A stretch of DNA of 64,000 nucleotides from positions 1,984,001-2,048,000 of the forward strand of contig NZ_OZ257126.1 of NCBI RefSeq assembly GCF_965278975.1. The letters run 5' to 3'. Below are positions 41,912 through 50,893 of this stretch, one piece after another. How positions within the stretch are numbered: the stretch's first letter is position 1; each line of letters starts with the position of its first letter. The position numbers were made by a program, and so were the translations under genes. This stretch comes from Ferrovibrio sp965278975 (GTDB lineage Bacteria > Pseudomonadota > Alphaproteobacteria > Ferrovibrionales > Ferrovibrionaceae). The notes beneath the pieces were generated by a model. The model did not search any database. It was given only the letters and a program-made list of their open reading frames with translations, and was not told where the DNA came from.

Positions 41912-43476
41912 TGCAGGACAGGCAGGCGATTGATCCGATCACGCTGGAAATTCTCTGGACCCGGCTGATCAGCATGGTGGACGAGGCGGCGGCGACCTTT
42001 GTGCGCACTTCCTTCTCCACCCTGGTGCGCGAGGCGAATGACTATGCCGTGGTGCTGACCGACCGGCAGGGCCGCAACGTTGTGCAATCCTCGCAGAGTA
42101 TCCCGTCCTTTATTTCCACCCTGCCGGCGACGATCCGGGCATTCATTGCCAAATTCGGCATCGACACCATGCGCGAGGGCGATGCCTACATCACCAACGA
42201 TCCCTGGCTCGCCACCGGACATCTCAATGATGCCACCCTGGTGATGCCGATTTTCCATCAGGGCGCGATTGTCGGTTTTGCCGGCGTGGTCAGCCATTTG
42301 CCGGATATCGGTGGCCGGCTGCGTAATCCGGCCAACCGCGAATTATTCGAGGAAGGTTTGCAGATTCCGCCGATGCGTATCCTGCAGGCTGGTGTGCAGA
42401 ATGACGTGCTGGTCGAGATGATCCAGACCAATGTGCGCCTGCCGGACGAGACCATGGGCGATATCTGGGCCCAGGTTTCCTGCTGTACCTCACTGGGTGA
42501 ATTGCTCGGCGCGCTGATTGACGAAACCGGCATCAATTTTGAACATCTGACCGATGAAGTCTGCCAGCGCACCGAGACGGCGATGCGCGATGCCATCCGC
42601 GCCACCCCGGATGGGGTTTACGAGTATGTTGTCGAGAATGACGGCCCGGCCGAGATGCCGGGCGGTGTCATCACCATTGCCTGCAAGGTGACGATTGCGG
42701 GGGATGAAGTGCTGGTGGATTACACCGGCTCCAGCAGCCAGGTGAATCTCGCCATCAACACGGTGATGAATTACACCTATGCCTATAGCGCCTATGCGCT
42801 GAAGGCGCTGTTCGCGCCCTGGATTCCGAATAACGAAGGCAGCTTCGTGCCGATCCGCATCACCGCGCCGGCCGGCTCGATCCTCAATCCGACGCGGCCG
42901 GCGCCCTGCGGCGCGCGTGGCATGATCGGCCATCTGTTGCCGCCGGCCATCATGGGTGCCATGGCACAGGCTTTGCCGGATCGGGTGCAGGCCACGCCCG
43001 GCTCGCCGTCCAACAATATGCAGGTGGCGGGCCTTGGCGGCAGCCGGCGCTATTCGGTTTCCGGCTTTCTTGGCGCCGGCGCCGGGGCGGGTGCGCGGCA
43101 GGATGGCCTGTCGGCAATCAGCTTCCCCAGCAATCTGTCCAACACCCCGATCGAGGTGCTGGAAAGCCAGGCGCCGATGGAGGTTTTGTGCCGCGAAATC
43201 CGCCATGGTTCGGGCGGCCGCGGTGAGAAGAATGGCGGCGACGGCATCCGCTTCGCCTTCCGCATGCGCGGCGATGGCATGGCGATTTCGTCCTTCATGG
43301 TCAACCGCATCAAACGCCCGGCGCCCGGCCTGTTCGGTGGTGAAGCCGGCGCAGCGGCGGCCTTCGCCATCAATGGCACGGCGCGCGAGCCGACCGGACA
43401 ACTGGTGTTGCAGCCGGGCGATACCGTGCTGATCGAAACCGGCGGTGGCGGCGGCTACGGCAAGCCGAAAAACTGA
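41911..43476 (+). CDS. hyuB: Hydantoinase/oxoprolinase family subunit B
   Basis: This is the 521-residue partner of the preceding subunit. DPITLEILWTRLISMVDEAA at the start, NDPWLATGHLNDATLV and the C-terminal GDTVLIETGGGGGYG are typical. TGATG couples its start to the stop of subunit A. The glycine-rich end and length match hydantoinase B proteins. The two subunits complete an ATP-dependent amide-ring hydrolase. Confidence 0.93.
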   Translation: MQDRQAIDPITLEILWTRLISMVDEAAATFVRTSFSTLVREANDYAVVLTDRQGRNVVQSSQSIPSFISTLPATIRAFIAKFGIDTMREGDAYITNDPWLATGHLNDATLVMPIFHQGAIVGFAGVVSHLPDIGGRLRNPANRELFEEGLQIPPMRILQAGVQNDVLVEMIQTNVRLPDETMGDIWAQVSCCTSLGELLGALIDETGINFEHLTDEVCQRTETAMRDAIRATPDGVYEYVVENDGPAEMPGGVITIACKVTIAGDEVLVDYTGSSSQVNLAINTVMNYTYAYSAYALKALFAPWIPNNEGSFVPIRITAPAGSILNPTRPAPCGARGMIGHLLPPAIMGAMAQALPDRVQATPGSPSNNMQVAGLGGSRRYSVSGFLGAGAGAGARQDGLSAISFPSNLSNTPIEVLESQAPMEVLCREIRHGSGGRGEKNGGDGIRFAFRMRGDGMAISSFMVNRIKRPAPGLFGGEAGAAAAFAINGTAREPTGQLVLQPGDTVLIETGGGGGYGKPKN

Positions 43477-43522
43477 TCATCGCATCGCAAAAAACGACCA
43501 TAACGAAAAACGGGTGGAAACC

Positions 43523-44350
43523 ATGGAAGCCTGCATCATCACTGTCGCCATCACCGGCTCCGTGCCGCGCAAGAAGGACACGCCGGCGGTGCCGGTCACT
43601 GTCGCCGAGCAGGTCGAGTCGACTCATGAATGTTACGAGGCTGGCGCCTCGCTGGTGCATATCCATGTGCGCAACGACGATGAATCCTCGTCGTCCAACC
43701 CGGACCGCTTCCATGCCGTGCAGGAAGGTATTGAGAAGCATTGCCCCGGCATGATCGTGCAATTCTCCACCGGCGCGCGCGGGCGCAAGCTGGAGGAGCG
43801 TGGCGGCATGCTGAAATTCCGCCCCGACATGGCCTCGCTGGCCACTGGCTCGGTGAATTTCCCCACCTTCGTGAATGAGAATCCGCCGGACTTCATCAAG
43901 GGGCTGGCGCAGACCATGAAGGATTACGAGGTCAAGCCGGAGGTCGAGGTATTCGATCTGGCGATGCTCTACAACGCCGCCGACCTGGTGCGCGAGGGGC
44001 TGATCCCGGAGCCGGCGCATGTGCAATTCGTCATGGGCGTGAAGAATGCCCTGCCGGCGCGGCGCGAGATTCTGGAATTCGAGGTGGCACAGCTGCGCAA
44101 GCTGATGCCGGAAGCGACCTGGACCGCTGCCGGCCTGGGCCGGCACCAGCTCGAAGTGAATCACTGGGCGCTGGAAATGGGCGGCCATTGCCGCACCGGG
44201 CTTGAGGACAATATCCGCTTCGACAACAGCCGTCTGGCGGCCAGCAATGCCGAACTGGTGGCGCGCGTCGCCGGCCTTTGCGAGCAATATGGCCGCCGCC
44301 CGGCCACGCCCGACGAAGCCCGCAAAATCCTGGGCTTGCGCCCAGCCTGA
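43523..44350 (+). CDS. BKACE family beta-keto acid cleavage enzyme (DUF849)
   Basis: BKACE enzymes condense a beta-keto acid with acetyl-CoA and split it into acetoacetate and a new acyl-CoA; the type reaction is 3-keto-5-aminohexanoate cleavage in lysine fermentation. The 275 residues are a TIM barrel with zinc ligands in VHIHVR (about 45-50) and the late RTGLEDNIRF carrying another conserved Glu. ATG 43523 follows GGTGGAAA. It is the last gene of the third block. Confidence 0.9.
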   Translation: MEACIITVAITGSVPRKKDTPAVPVTVAEQVESTHECYEAGASLVHIHVRNDDESSSSNPDRFHAVQEGIEKHCPGMIVQFSTGARGRKLEERGGMLKFRPDMASLATGSVNFPTFVNENPPDFIKGLAQTMKDYEVKPEVEVFDLAMLYNAADLVREGLIPEPAHVQFVMGVKNALPARREILEFEVAQLRKLMPEATWTAAGLGRHQLEVNHWALEMGGHCRTGLEDNIRFDNSRLAASNAELVARVAGLCEQYGRRPATPDEARKILGLRPA

Positions 44351-44415
44351 CGGCTTTACGGGATTGATTCACGTCAAGGCGCCATCATAGCCGCCTGTGG
44401 TGCTATGATGGCGGT
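44351..44415. promoter_or_regulatory. FNR-box promoter region with inverted repeat
   Basis: The short gap between the BKACE gene and the membrane-protein gene holds TTGATTCACGTCAA (44364-44377), a good FNR/FixK box. It is followed at once by an 11-bp perfect inverted repeat, CGCCATCATAG (44380-44390) and CTATGATGGCG (44403-44413), ending two bases before the GTG start. The hairpin could end the upstream transcript or hide the ribosome binding site. Confidence 0.75.
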
Positions 44416-45192
44416 GTGCTGAACGATTGGATGGATATCCTGGCCGCCTGTGGCCGGCTGGCGCAGGCATGGTTGCCAGATGCCTGGCTCGGCCTGGGTG
44501 GTCCGGCCAGCCTGTTTCTGCTTGGTCTCTCGGGCGGGGCGGTGCATTGCGCCGGCATGTGCGGCCCCTTCGTGCTCGGCCAGATCGGCAGAAAACTGGC
44601 GGATATTCCACTTTCCCAGGCGGGCTCGCTGCGGCGGCTCGGCGGCATCGCGTTGCTGCCATATCATGCAGGCCGAGCAACGACTTATGCCATTCTAGGT
44701 GGGGTATCGGGAGGTTTGACCGGCGGGGTCGCGCGGCTGTTCGAGCATGGCCTGCTGCCGGCCATCGGCCTGATGGCCGGTATTCTGCTGCTGGCCGCCA
44801 TGATCCTGGCGCAGCCGGTGGCGGCCCCTGCCAGCCGGAGCGGCATGGCCCTGGTTGGTACTCTGGCAGCCTGGCGTGATGGCTTTTCCCGCCGCCTGAT
44901 CGGGTTCGGCCAGGGCAATACCTACCTGTTCGGTGTCGCCCTGGGCCTGCTGCCCTGCGGCCTGATCTACACTGCGCTGCTGCTGGCCGGTGCCAGTGGC
45001 AGCTGGCTCACCGGGGCGGTGATGATGGCGGCTTTCGCGCTCGGCACCATGCCGGCCTTGCTGGTGGTGGGTTTTCTCGGCGCGGCCGCCGGGGCCCGCT
45101 GGCGGCGGCTGGCGCGCTTCATGATGATGCCGGTGCTGCTGCTCAACGCCATCCTGCTCTTGCTGCTGCTGCTGCGCTGGTTCGTCCGCTAG
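44416..45192 (+). CDS. DsbD_2/SafE-like membrane protein, probable cbb3 oxidase or metal-handling accessory
   Basis: This 258-residue integral membrane protein has two related halves marked by GGAVHCAGMCGPFVLG (about 39-54) and GLLPCGLIYTALLLAG (about 177-192). The CxxxC and LPCG cysteines suit thiol or copper chemistry. Members occur beside cbb3 oxidase genes. An FNR box lies before it and ccoNOQP is 0.9 kb away, supporting an oxygen-linked role. GTG 44416 or ATG 44431 could be the start. Confidence 0.75.
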   Translation: MLNDWMDILAACGRLAQAWLPDAWLGLGGPASLFLLGLSGGAVHCAGMCGPFVLGQIGRKLADIPLSQAGSLRRLGGIALLPYHAGRATTYAILGGVSGGLTGGVARLFEHGLLPAIGLMAGILLLAAMILAQPVAAPASRSGMALVGTLAAWRDGFSRRLIGFGQGNTYLFGVALGLLPCGLIYTALLLAGASGSWLTGAVMMAAFALGTMPALLVVGFLGAAAGARWRRLARFMMMPVLLLNAILLLLLLLRWFVR

Positions 45193-45201
45193 CCGCGCGG
45201 G

Positions 45202-45969
45202 CTACGCCACAAGGTCGCGATAGGCATGCCAGGTGGCATGTGCCACCAGCGGAAACAGCAATCCTAAGCCGATAAAGCCGGTAACCAGGCCGGCCGCCGT
45301 GAACAGGGCAATCAGCCCTGCCCAGAGCGCCATGGCCTTTGGGTTTAGTTGCACTGCACGCAGGCTTAGCAGTATCGCCGATACCACGTCGATGTCGCGG
45401 TCCAGCAGCAGCGGCAGCGACACCACGGAGATGGCGAAGGCAAACAGCGCAAACACCGCGCCGAGCAGCGTGCCGATCACCAGGAAGGGCAGGTTCTCGG
45501 GGCGCAGCAGGTAGAGTGGCAGCGCTTCCAGCGGCGGCGTACCAGTATGAAAATACAGCACAAACCACAGTATGGCGGTGCGCATCCAGGCGAAATGCAG
45601 CAGCAGCAGCACGATGCCGAAGAGCGCCACGCGGATCGGCCGGCGCCAGGCGAACAGGCTGGTGATCAGGTCCACCGGCTGGCCGGCCTGAAGCCGCCGG
45701 CTGGCATCGTAGAGGCCGACTGCCACCAGGGGGGCGATGAGCAGGAAGCCTCCGGCCAGGGGGAGTACCAGATAGGGGGCTTCCACACGCCAGAAGAGGT
45801 AGACCAGCAGATAGCCGGCGGCGACGATCCCGGCGCCATAAGTCAGGCTGACCAAGGGCATGCGCGAAAGATCCTGCCAGCCCTGCTGCAGCCATTGCCA
45901 TGGGCGGTCATCGGCCACCCGGCGTGCCGTTACCTGCTGTGCGGGTGCCACGATCAAATTTTCTGCCAT
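45202..45969 (-). CDS. DUF2189 family membrane protein
   Basis: This 255-residue protein has about six hydrophobic helices and is of the DUF2189 type found near cbb3 oxidase genes in alphaproteobacteria. Function is unknown. The family start region ARRVADDRPWQWLQQGWQDL (about 15-34) supports ATG 45969 over a longer reading. It is divergent from ccoN and shares the FNR box at 46040-46053, so it is probably induced at low oxygen. Confidence 0.82.
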   Translation of the reverse strand: MAENLIVAPAQQVTARRVADDRPWQWLQQGWQDLSRMPLVSLTYGAGIVAAGYLLVYLFWRVEAPYLVLPLAGGFLLIAPLVAVGLYDASRRLQAGQPVDLITSLFAWRRPIRVALFGIVLLLLHFAWMRTAILWFVLYFHTGTPPLEALPLYLLRPENLPFLVIGTLLGAVFALFAFAISVVSLPLLLDRDIDVVSAILLSLRAVQLNPKAMALWAGLIALFTAAGLVTGFIGLGLLFPLVAHATWHAYRDLVA

Positions 45970-46039
45970 TCCCGGTCTCCCTCTGCGGCAATGCGCCACA
46001 GCATTAGACCCCATCATGCCGGTGTTGGGCAACAAGCCA

Positions 46040-46053
46040 TTGACCTGGATCAA
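46040..46053. promoter_or_regulatory. FNR/FixK box between DUF2189 gene and ccoN
   Basis: TTGACCTGGATCAA matches the TTGAT-N4-ATCAA consensus with one change. It lies 75 bp before the ccoN start and 70 bp before the divergent DUF2189 start, so one site could activate both. This is the expected control of cbb3 oxidase genes under low oxygen. Confidence 0.88.
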
Positions 46054-46128
46054 TGTTGCAGGCGGAGCTATCATCGATAGTCCCCGTATCGGGCTGACGC
46101 GCCCGTAGCATGTTCTGTGAGGATCGCT

Positions 46129-47607
46129 ATGACGGCAATCGCCGCTGCCCCCAATAGTGCGCTAGCAAACCGTTCACAACCTTATGTCGAGGATGTGGTG
46201 CGTGCTTTCGTGATCGCAACCATCTTCTGGGGTGTGGCGGCTTTCGCCGCCGGCGTTTTCATCGCCCTGCAGCTGGCTTTCCCGGCGCTCAATCTCGGCC
46301 TGGAATGGACCACCTTCGGCCGCCTGCGCCCCCTGCACACCTCGGCGGCGATTTTTGCCTTCGGCGGCAATGCACTGCTCGGTTCATCAATCTATGTGGT
46401 GCAGCGCACCTGCCGCGCCAGGCTGTTTGGCGGCGAAGCGGTGGGCTGGTTCCTGTTCTTCGGCTATCAGGCTTTCATCCTGATGGCGGCGCTGGGCTAT
46501 GTCTTCGGCGTTACCCAGAGCAAGGAATACGCCGAGCCTGAATGGTATGTTGATCTCTGGCTCACGCTGATCTGGGTGATCTACCTGATCGCTTTCGGCG
46601 GCACGCTGATACGCCGCGAGGAGCCGCATATCTACGTCGCCAACTGGTTCTATCTTGCCTTCATTATCACCGTGGCGATGCTGCATATCGTCAACAATCT
46701 GGCCGTGCCGGTCTCGCCCTTCAGCACCAAGAGCTATTCGGTCTTCTCCGGCGTGCAGGATGCGCTGACGCAATGGTGGTATGGCCATAATGCCGTCGGC
46801 TTCTTCCTCACCGCCGGCTTCCTGGCGATGATGTACTACTTCATCCCGAAGCAGGCGGGGCGGCCGGTCTATTCCTACCGGCTCTCGATCGTGCATTTCT
46901 GGTCGCTGATCTTCCTCTATATCTGGGCCGGTCCCCACCACCTGCATTACACGTCTCTGCCCGATTGGGCAGCGACGCTTGGCATGGTGTTCTCGATCAT
47001 GCTGTGGATGCCCTCCTGGGGTGGCATGATCAACGGTCTGATGACGCTGTCTGGCGCCTGGGACAAGCTGCGCACCGATCCGGCCCTGCGCTTCTCGGTC
47101 ACCGCCGTGGCCTTCTACGGCATGGCGACCTTCGAAGGCCCGGTGATGTCGATCCGCCAGGTCAATGCACTCAGCCATTACACGGACTGGACCATCGGCC
47201 ATGTCCATTCCGGTGCGTTGGGCTGGAACGCCTTCATCACCTTCGGCATGCTGTATTACATCGTGCCGGTGCTGTGGAAGCGCGAGCGGCTCTATTCCAA
47301 CGCCCTGGTGTCGCTGCATTTCTGGATCGCCACCATCGGCATCCTGCTCTACATCACCGCGATGTGGGTATCCGGCATCATGCAGGGCCTGATGTGGCGC
47401 GCCTACGATCAGCTAGGCTTCCTGCAGTATTCCTTCGTGGAAACCGTGCAGGCGATGCATCCCTTCTACATTATCCGCGCGCTCGGCGGCATCCTGTTCC
47501 TCACCGGTTCGCTGATCATGGTCTACAATCTGTGGCGTACCGCACGGGGTGATGTGCGTGAGGAAAGCCGCTCTGGCGGTCAGGCCCTTTCGGCTGCGGT
47601 TGGTTAA
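46129..47607 (+). CDS. ccoN: cbb3-type cytochrome c oxidase subunit I CcoN
   Basis: CcoN is the catalytic haem b/b3-CuB subunit of the high-affinity terminal oxidase used at low oxygen. The 492 residues span about 12 helices. RPLHTSAAIFAFGGNALLG carries a haem ligand His, WWYGHNAVGFFLT and YIWAGPHHLHYTSLPDW the CuB histidines, and TIGHVHSGALGWNAF further haem ligands. ATG 46129 follows GTGAGGA. Overall sequence is intact. Confidence 0.97.
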   Translation: MTAIAAAPNSALANRSQPYVEDVVRAFVIATIFWGVAAFAAGVFIALQLAFPALNLGLEWTTFGRLRPLHTSAAIFAFGGNALLGSSIYVVQRTCRARLFGGEAVGWFLFFGYQAFILMAALGYVFGVTQSKEYAEPEWYVDLWLTLIWVIYLIAFGGTLIRREEPHIYVANWFYLAFIITVAMLHIVNNLAVPVSPFSTKSYSVFSGVQDALTQWWYGHNAVGFFLTAGFLAMMYYFIPKQAGRPVYSYRLSIVHFWSLIFLYIWAGPHHLHYTSLPDWAATLGMVFSIMLWMPSWGGMINGLMTLSGAWDKLRTDPALRFSVTAVAFYGMATFEGPVMSIRQVNALSHYTDWTIGHVHSGALGWNAFITFGMLYYIVPVLWKRERLYSNALVSLHFWIATIGILLYITAMWVSGIMQGLMWRAYDQLGFLQYSFVETVQAMHPFYIIRALGGILFLTGSLIMVYNLWRTARGDVREESRSGGQALSAAVG

Positions 47608-47618
47608 GGAGCGCCCCG

Positions 47619-48344
47619 ATGTTCATCAAGCATGCAACCATCGAACGCAACACCATCCTGCTCGGGGTGCTGACGCTGCTCACCGTTGCCATCGGCGGCC
47701 TGGTCGAGATCGTGCCGCTGTTCACCATCCAAACCACCATCGAGCGGGTGGAAGGCATGCGGCCTTATTCGCCGCTCGAACTCGCCGGCCGCAACATCTA
47801 CATCCGCGAAGGCTGCTATGTCTGCCACAGCCAGCAGATTCGCCCCTTGCGCGATGAGGTCGAGCGTTACGGCCATTACAGCCTGGCCGCCGAGAGCATG
47901 TATGACCATCCCTTCCAGTGGGGCTCGAAGCGCACCGGGCCAGACTTGGCCCGTGTTGGTGCCAAGTATTCGAATGAATGGCACGTTGCGCATATGATCG
48001 ATCCGCGTGCCGTGGTGCCGCAATCGATCATGCCGAGTTATCCCTTCCTGGCCGAAAAGTCGCTGGGTCAGCGCGATATCGCAGAGCATTTGAAGGCGCT
48101 GCGCGTGGTCGGCGTGCCATATACCGACGAGATGGTGGCCAAGGCCCGCGATGATCTGGCCGCCCAGGCTGATCCGGAAGCGGATACCGAGGCTTTCCTG
48201 GCGCGCTATCCGAAGGCGATGGTTGGCGATTTCGATGGCAATCCGAAGCGCCTGACGGAAATGGATGCGTTGATCGCTTATCTCCAGGTGCTGGGTCGCA
48301 TGGTCGAATTCGACCGCACCCAGCCCGGCGGCCTGCGGCAGTGA
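47619..48344 (+). CDS. ccoO: cbb3-type cytochrome c oxidase subunit II CcoO
   Basis: CcoO is the membrane-anchored mono-haem cytochrome c of the oxidase. The 241 residues have one N-terminal helix (about 14-36), then CYVCHSQQIRP (haem c binding) and a distal Met ligand in QSIMPSYPFL. It begins 11 bp after ccoN. Confidence 0.97.
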   Translation: MFIKHATIERNTILLGVLTLLTVAIGGLVEIVPLFTIQTTIERVEGMRPYSPLELAGRNIYIREGCYVCHSQQIRPLRDEVERYGHYSLAAESMYDHPFQWGSKRTGPDLARVGAKYSNEWHVAHMIDPRAVVPQSIMPSYPFLAEKSLGQRDIAEHLKALRVVGVPYTDEMVAKARDDLAAQADPEADTEAFLARYPKAMVGDFDGNPKRLTEMDALIAYLQVLGRMVEFDRTQPGGLRQ

Positions 48345-48354
48345 GGGCAGTATC

Positions 48355-48531
48355 ATGATGGCTTTGTTCGAACACTATTCCTGGCTCAAGTCGCTGTGGA
48401 CGGCGTGGTTCTTCCTCATGTTCGTCGGGGTTGTCGCCTGGACATTGTGGCCGTCGCGCCGCGCCCGCTGGGCCAAACTCGGCGACATTCCCCTGCAGGA
48501 CAGCCCGCGCAACGGAGGCAACCATGACTGA
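48355..48531 (+). CDS. ccoQ: cbb3-type oxidase small subunit CcoQ
   Basis: This 58-codon gene encodes a single-helix protein (MALFEHYSWLKSLWTAWFFL, then MFVGVVAWTLWPSRR) typical of CcoQ, which stabilises the oxidase. Its 3' end overlaps ccoP by eight bases. ATG 48358 is an equally possible start. Confidence 0.92.
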   Translation: MMALFEHYSWLKSLWTAWFFLMFVGVVAWTLWPSRRARWAKLGDIPLQDSPRNGGNHD

Positions 48532-49405
48532 GCCGAAGCAGGCCAATGCAGGCAAGGCTGATCCTGGCACCACCGGCCATGAGTGGGACGGTATTCAGGA
48601 ACTGAACAATCCGCTGCCGAAATGGTGGCTCTACACCTTCTATGTCACCGTGGTAATCTCGGTGATCTGGGCTGTGCTGTATCCCAGCGTGCCGGGATTC
48701 CGCAGCCATTTCCAGGGTGTGCTTGGCTATACCCAGCGCAATGAAGTGGCTGAAAATCTGCGCCAGGCCGCAGCCGGCCAGGCGGTTTATCGTGATCGTA
48801 TCCGCGATCTGGATGTTGCCGCTGTGAAGGCTGATCCGGAACTCTATCGTTTCTCGATTGCCGGTGGCCGCGTGCTGTTCGCCGAGAATTGTGCCGGCTG
48901 CCACCAGTCCGGTGGCGTCGGCACCAAGGGCTACCCCAGTCTGGCCGATGATGAATGGCTCTGGGGCGGCAGTCTGGCCGATATCGAACGTACCATCCGC
49001 TTCGGCATCCGGTCGGGCCATGATGATGCCCGCCAGTCGCAGATGCCGCGCTTCCTTGCCGATGGCCTGCTGCCGATGAAGGATGTGGAAGCAGTGGCGG
49101 ATCATGTGCTTTCCCTGGGCGGCCAGCACGCTGCCAATGCCAACAATGCTTCAAATGATCGCGGCAAGAGCCTGTTCGCCGATAATTGCGCGGCCTGCCA
49201 TGGCGATACGGCGCGTGGCAACCGCGAAGTAGGTGCGCCGAATCTGGTCGATCGCGTGTGGCTCTATGGCGGCGACCGCAATACGGTGGTGCAATCCATC
49301 GCGCAATCGCGCAACGGTGTGATGCCAGCCTGGACCGGGCGCCTGGACGAAGCCACCATCAAGATGCTGGCCGTCTATGTCCATTCGCTTGGCGGCGGAG
49401 AATAG
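48524..49405 (+). CDS. ccoP: cbb3-type cytochrome c oxidase subunit III CcoP
   Basis: CcoP is the di-haem cytochrome c that feeds electrons into the oxidase. The 293 residues have an N-terminal segment HEWDGIQELNNPLPKWW, a membrane helix and two haem c motifs, CAGCH and CAACH, about 100 residues apart. The start overlaps ccoQ. Confidence 0.97.
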   Translation: MTEPKQANAGKADPGTTGHEWDGIQELNNPLPKWWLYTFYVTVVISVIWAVLYPSVPGFRSHFQGVLGYTQRNEVAENLRQAAAGQAVYRDRIRDLDVAAVKADPELYRFSIAGGRVLFAENCAGCHQSGGVGTKGYPSLADDEWLWGGSLADIERTIRFGIRSGHDDARQSQMPRFLADGLLPMKDVEAVADHVLSLGGQHAANANNASNDRGKSLFADNCAACHGDTARGNREVGAPNLVDRVWLYGGDRNTVVQSIAQSRNGVMPAWTGRLDEATIKMLAVYVHSLGGGE

Positions 49406-49422
49406 AAGCTGCGGTGAATGCG

Positions 49423-50886
49423 ATGATGCCGCCAGACCCCCATGCCAGCCAGAGCCGCGATGAAGCCCTGCTCGGGGTTTTTGCGCCCTCGCTCTATGCC
49501 GATCATGTGAAGGTCTACCCCCGCGCAGTGCAGGGCAATTTCCGGCGCATCAAATGGCTGGTACTCGGTTTCTGCCTCGGCCTGTATTATGCGTTGCCCT
49601 GGCTGCGCTGGGATCGTGGTCCGGATGCGCCGAGCCAAGCGCTGCTGATCGATATGGCTGGCCCGCGCGCCTACTTCTTCAACATCGAGATCTGGCCGCA
49701 GGAAGTCTATTACATCACCGGCCTGCTGATCCTCGGCGCCCTGGCCCTGTTCCTCGCCACGGCCCTGTTCGGCCGCGTGTGGTGCGGCTTCACCTGCCCG
49801 CAGACGGTATGGACCGATCTGTTCTTGCAGGTTGAACGCTGGATCGAAGGCGACCGCAATGCCCGCATCCGCCTGGATGCACGCAGGCTTGATACCGACA
49901 AACTGCTGCGCAAGACGGCCAAGCATGTTGCCTGGCTGCTGATCGCGGCGGCCACCGGCGGCGCCTGGATCATGTATTTCCAGGATGCGCCGACAGTGAC
50001 GCGGGAATTGTTCACCGCCCAGGCTTCGGGTGCCACCTATTTCTTCTTCGGCTTGTTCACGCTCACCACCTATGGCCTGGCCGGCTGGGCGCGCGAGCAG
50101 GTCTGCACCTATATGTGCCCATGGCCGCGCTTTCAGGCGGCGATGCAGGATGAACATTCCCTGCTGGTGACCTATCAGGGCTGGCGTGGCGAACAGCGCG
50201 GCAAGCACAAGGCCGGCGATAGCTGGGAAGGGCGCGGCGATTGCATCGACTGCAAGGCCTGCATTCATGTCTGCCCCACCGGCATCGATATCCGCAATGG
50301 GCCACAGCTCGAATGTATCGGCTGTGCGCTCTGCATCGATGCCTGCGACGAGATGATGGGCAAGGTGGGGCGGCCGCTGCGGCTGATCGATTTCGTGTCG
50401 CTGGAAAATCTGGATCGCCGCGCCAAGCGCTTGCCCGCCATCCTGAAGCTGCTGCGCACCCGCACGGTGGTCTATGCCGCCATGCTGCTGCTGGTGGCGG
50501 CGGTGATGGCGACAGCCCTGGCCCTGCGGGCCGATCTGACACTGACCGCGCAGCAGGACCGCAACCCGCTCTATGTCGTGCTCGCCGATGGTGCGGTGCG
50601 CAATGGTTATGTCGTGAAGGTTTCCAACAAGACGCGTGAGCCGATGCGGCTGAGTCTGGAAACGCAAGGCTTGCCGCAGGCCGAATTGTATCAGGCCGGA
50701 TCGACGGATCGGCGCGCTAAACTGGATCTGGAGGTCGCCCCGGATGCGGTGGCGGATTTCCACATTTTTGTGAAGGCGGCCCGTCGCAATGACGCCGGTC
50801 ATCTGCAGCATTTCGATTTCGTGCTGCGCCGGGCGGATGGTCGCGAGGCGACGCGGCTGCAGACGCAATTTGCCATCCCTGGGTGA
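49423..50886 (+). CDS. ccoG: cbb3 oxidase assembly ferredoxin-like protein CcoG
   Basis: CcoG is a membrane-bound iron-sulfur protein that reduces copper for delivery to the oxidase. The 487 residues have about five helices and two ferredoxin-type clusters, CIDCKACIHVCPTGI and CIGCALCIDACDEMM, plus a C-terminal periplasmic Ig-like domain. Tandem ATGs at 49423/49426 and GTG 49414 are possible starts. It follows ccoP after 17 bp. Confidence 0.95.
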   Translation: MMPPDPHASQSRDEALLGVFAPSLYADHVKVYPRAVQGNFRRIKWLVLGFCLGLYYALPWLRWDRGPDAPSQALLIDMAGPRAYFFNIEIWPQEVYYITGLLILGALALFLATALFGRVWCGFTCPQTVWTDLFLQVERWIEGDRNARIRLDARRLDTDKLLRKTAKHVAWLLIAAATGGAWIMYFQDAPTVTRELFTAQASGATYFFFGLFTLTTYGLAGWAREQVCTYMCPWPRFQAAMQDEHSLLVTYQGWRGEQRGKHKAGDSWEGRGDCIDCKACIHVCPTGIDIRNGPQLECIGCALCIDACDEMMGKVGRPLRLIDFVSLENLDRRAKRLPAILKLLRTRTVVYAAMLLLVAAVMATALALRADLTLTAQQDRNPLYVVLADGAVRNGYVVKVSNKTREPMRLSLETQGLPQAELYQAGSTDRRAKLDLEVAPDAVADFHIFVKAARRNDAGHLQHFDFVLRRADGREATRLQTQFAIPG

Positions 50887-50893
50887 GGGTGCC

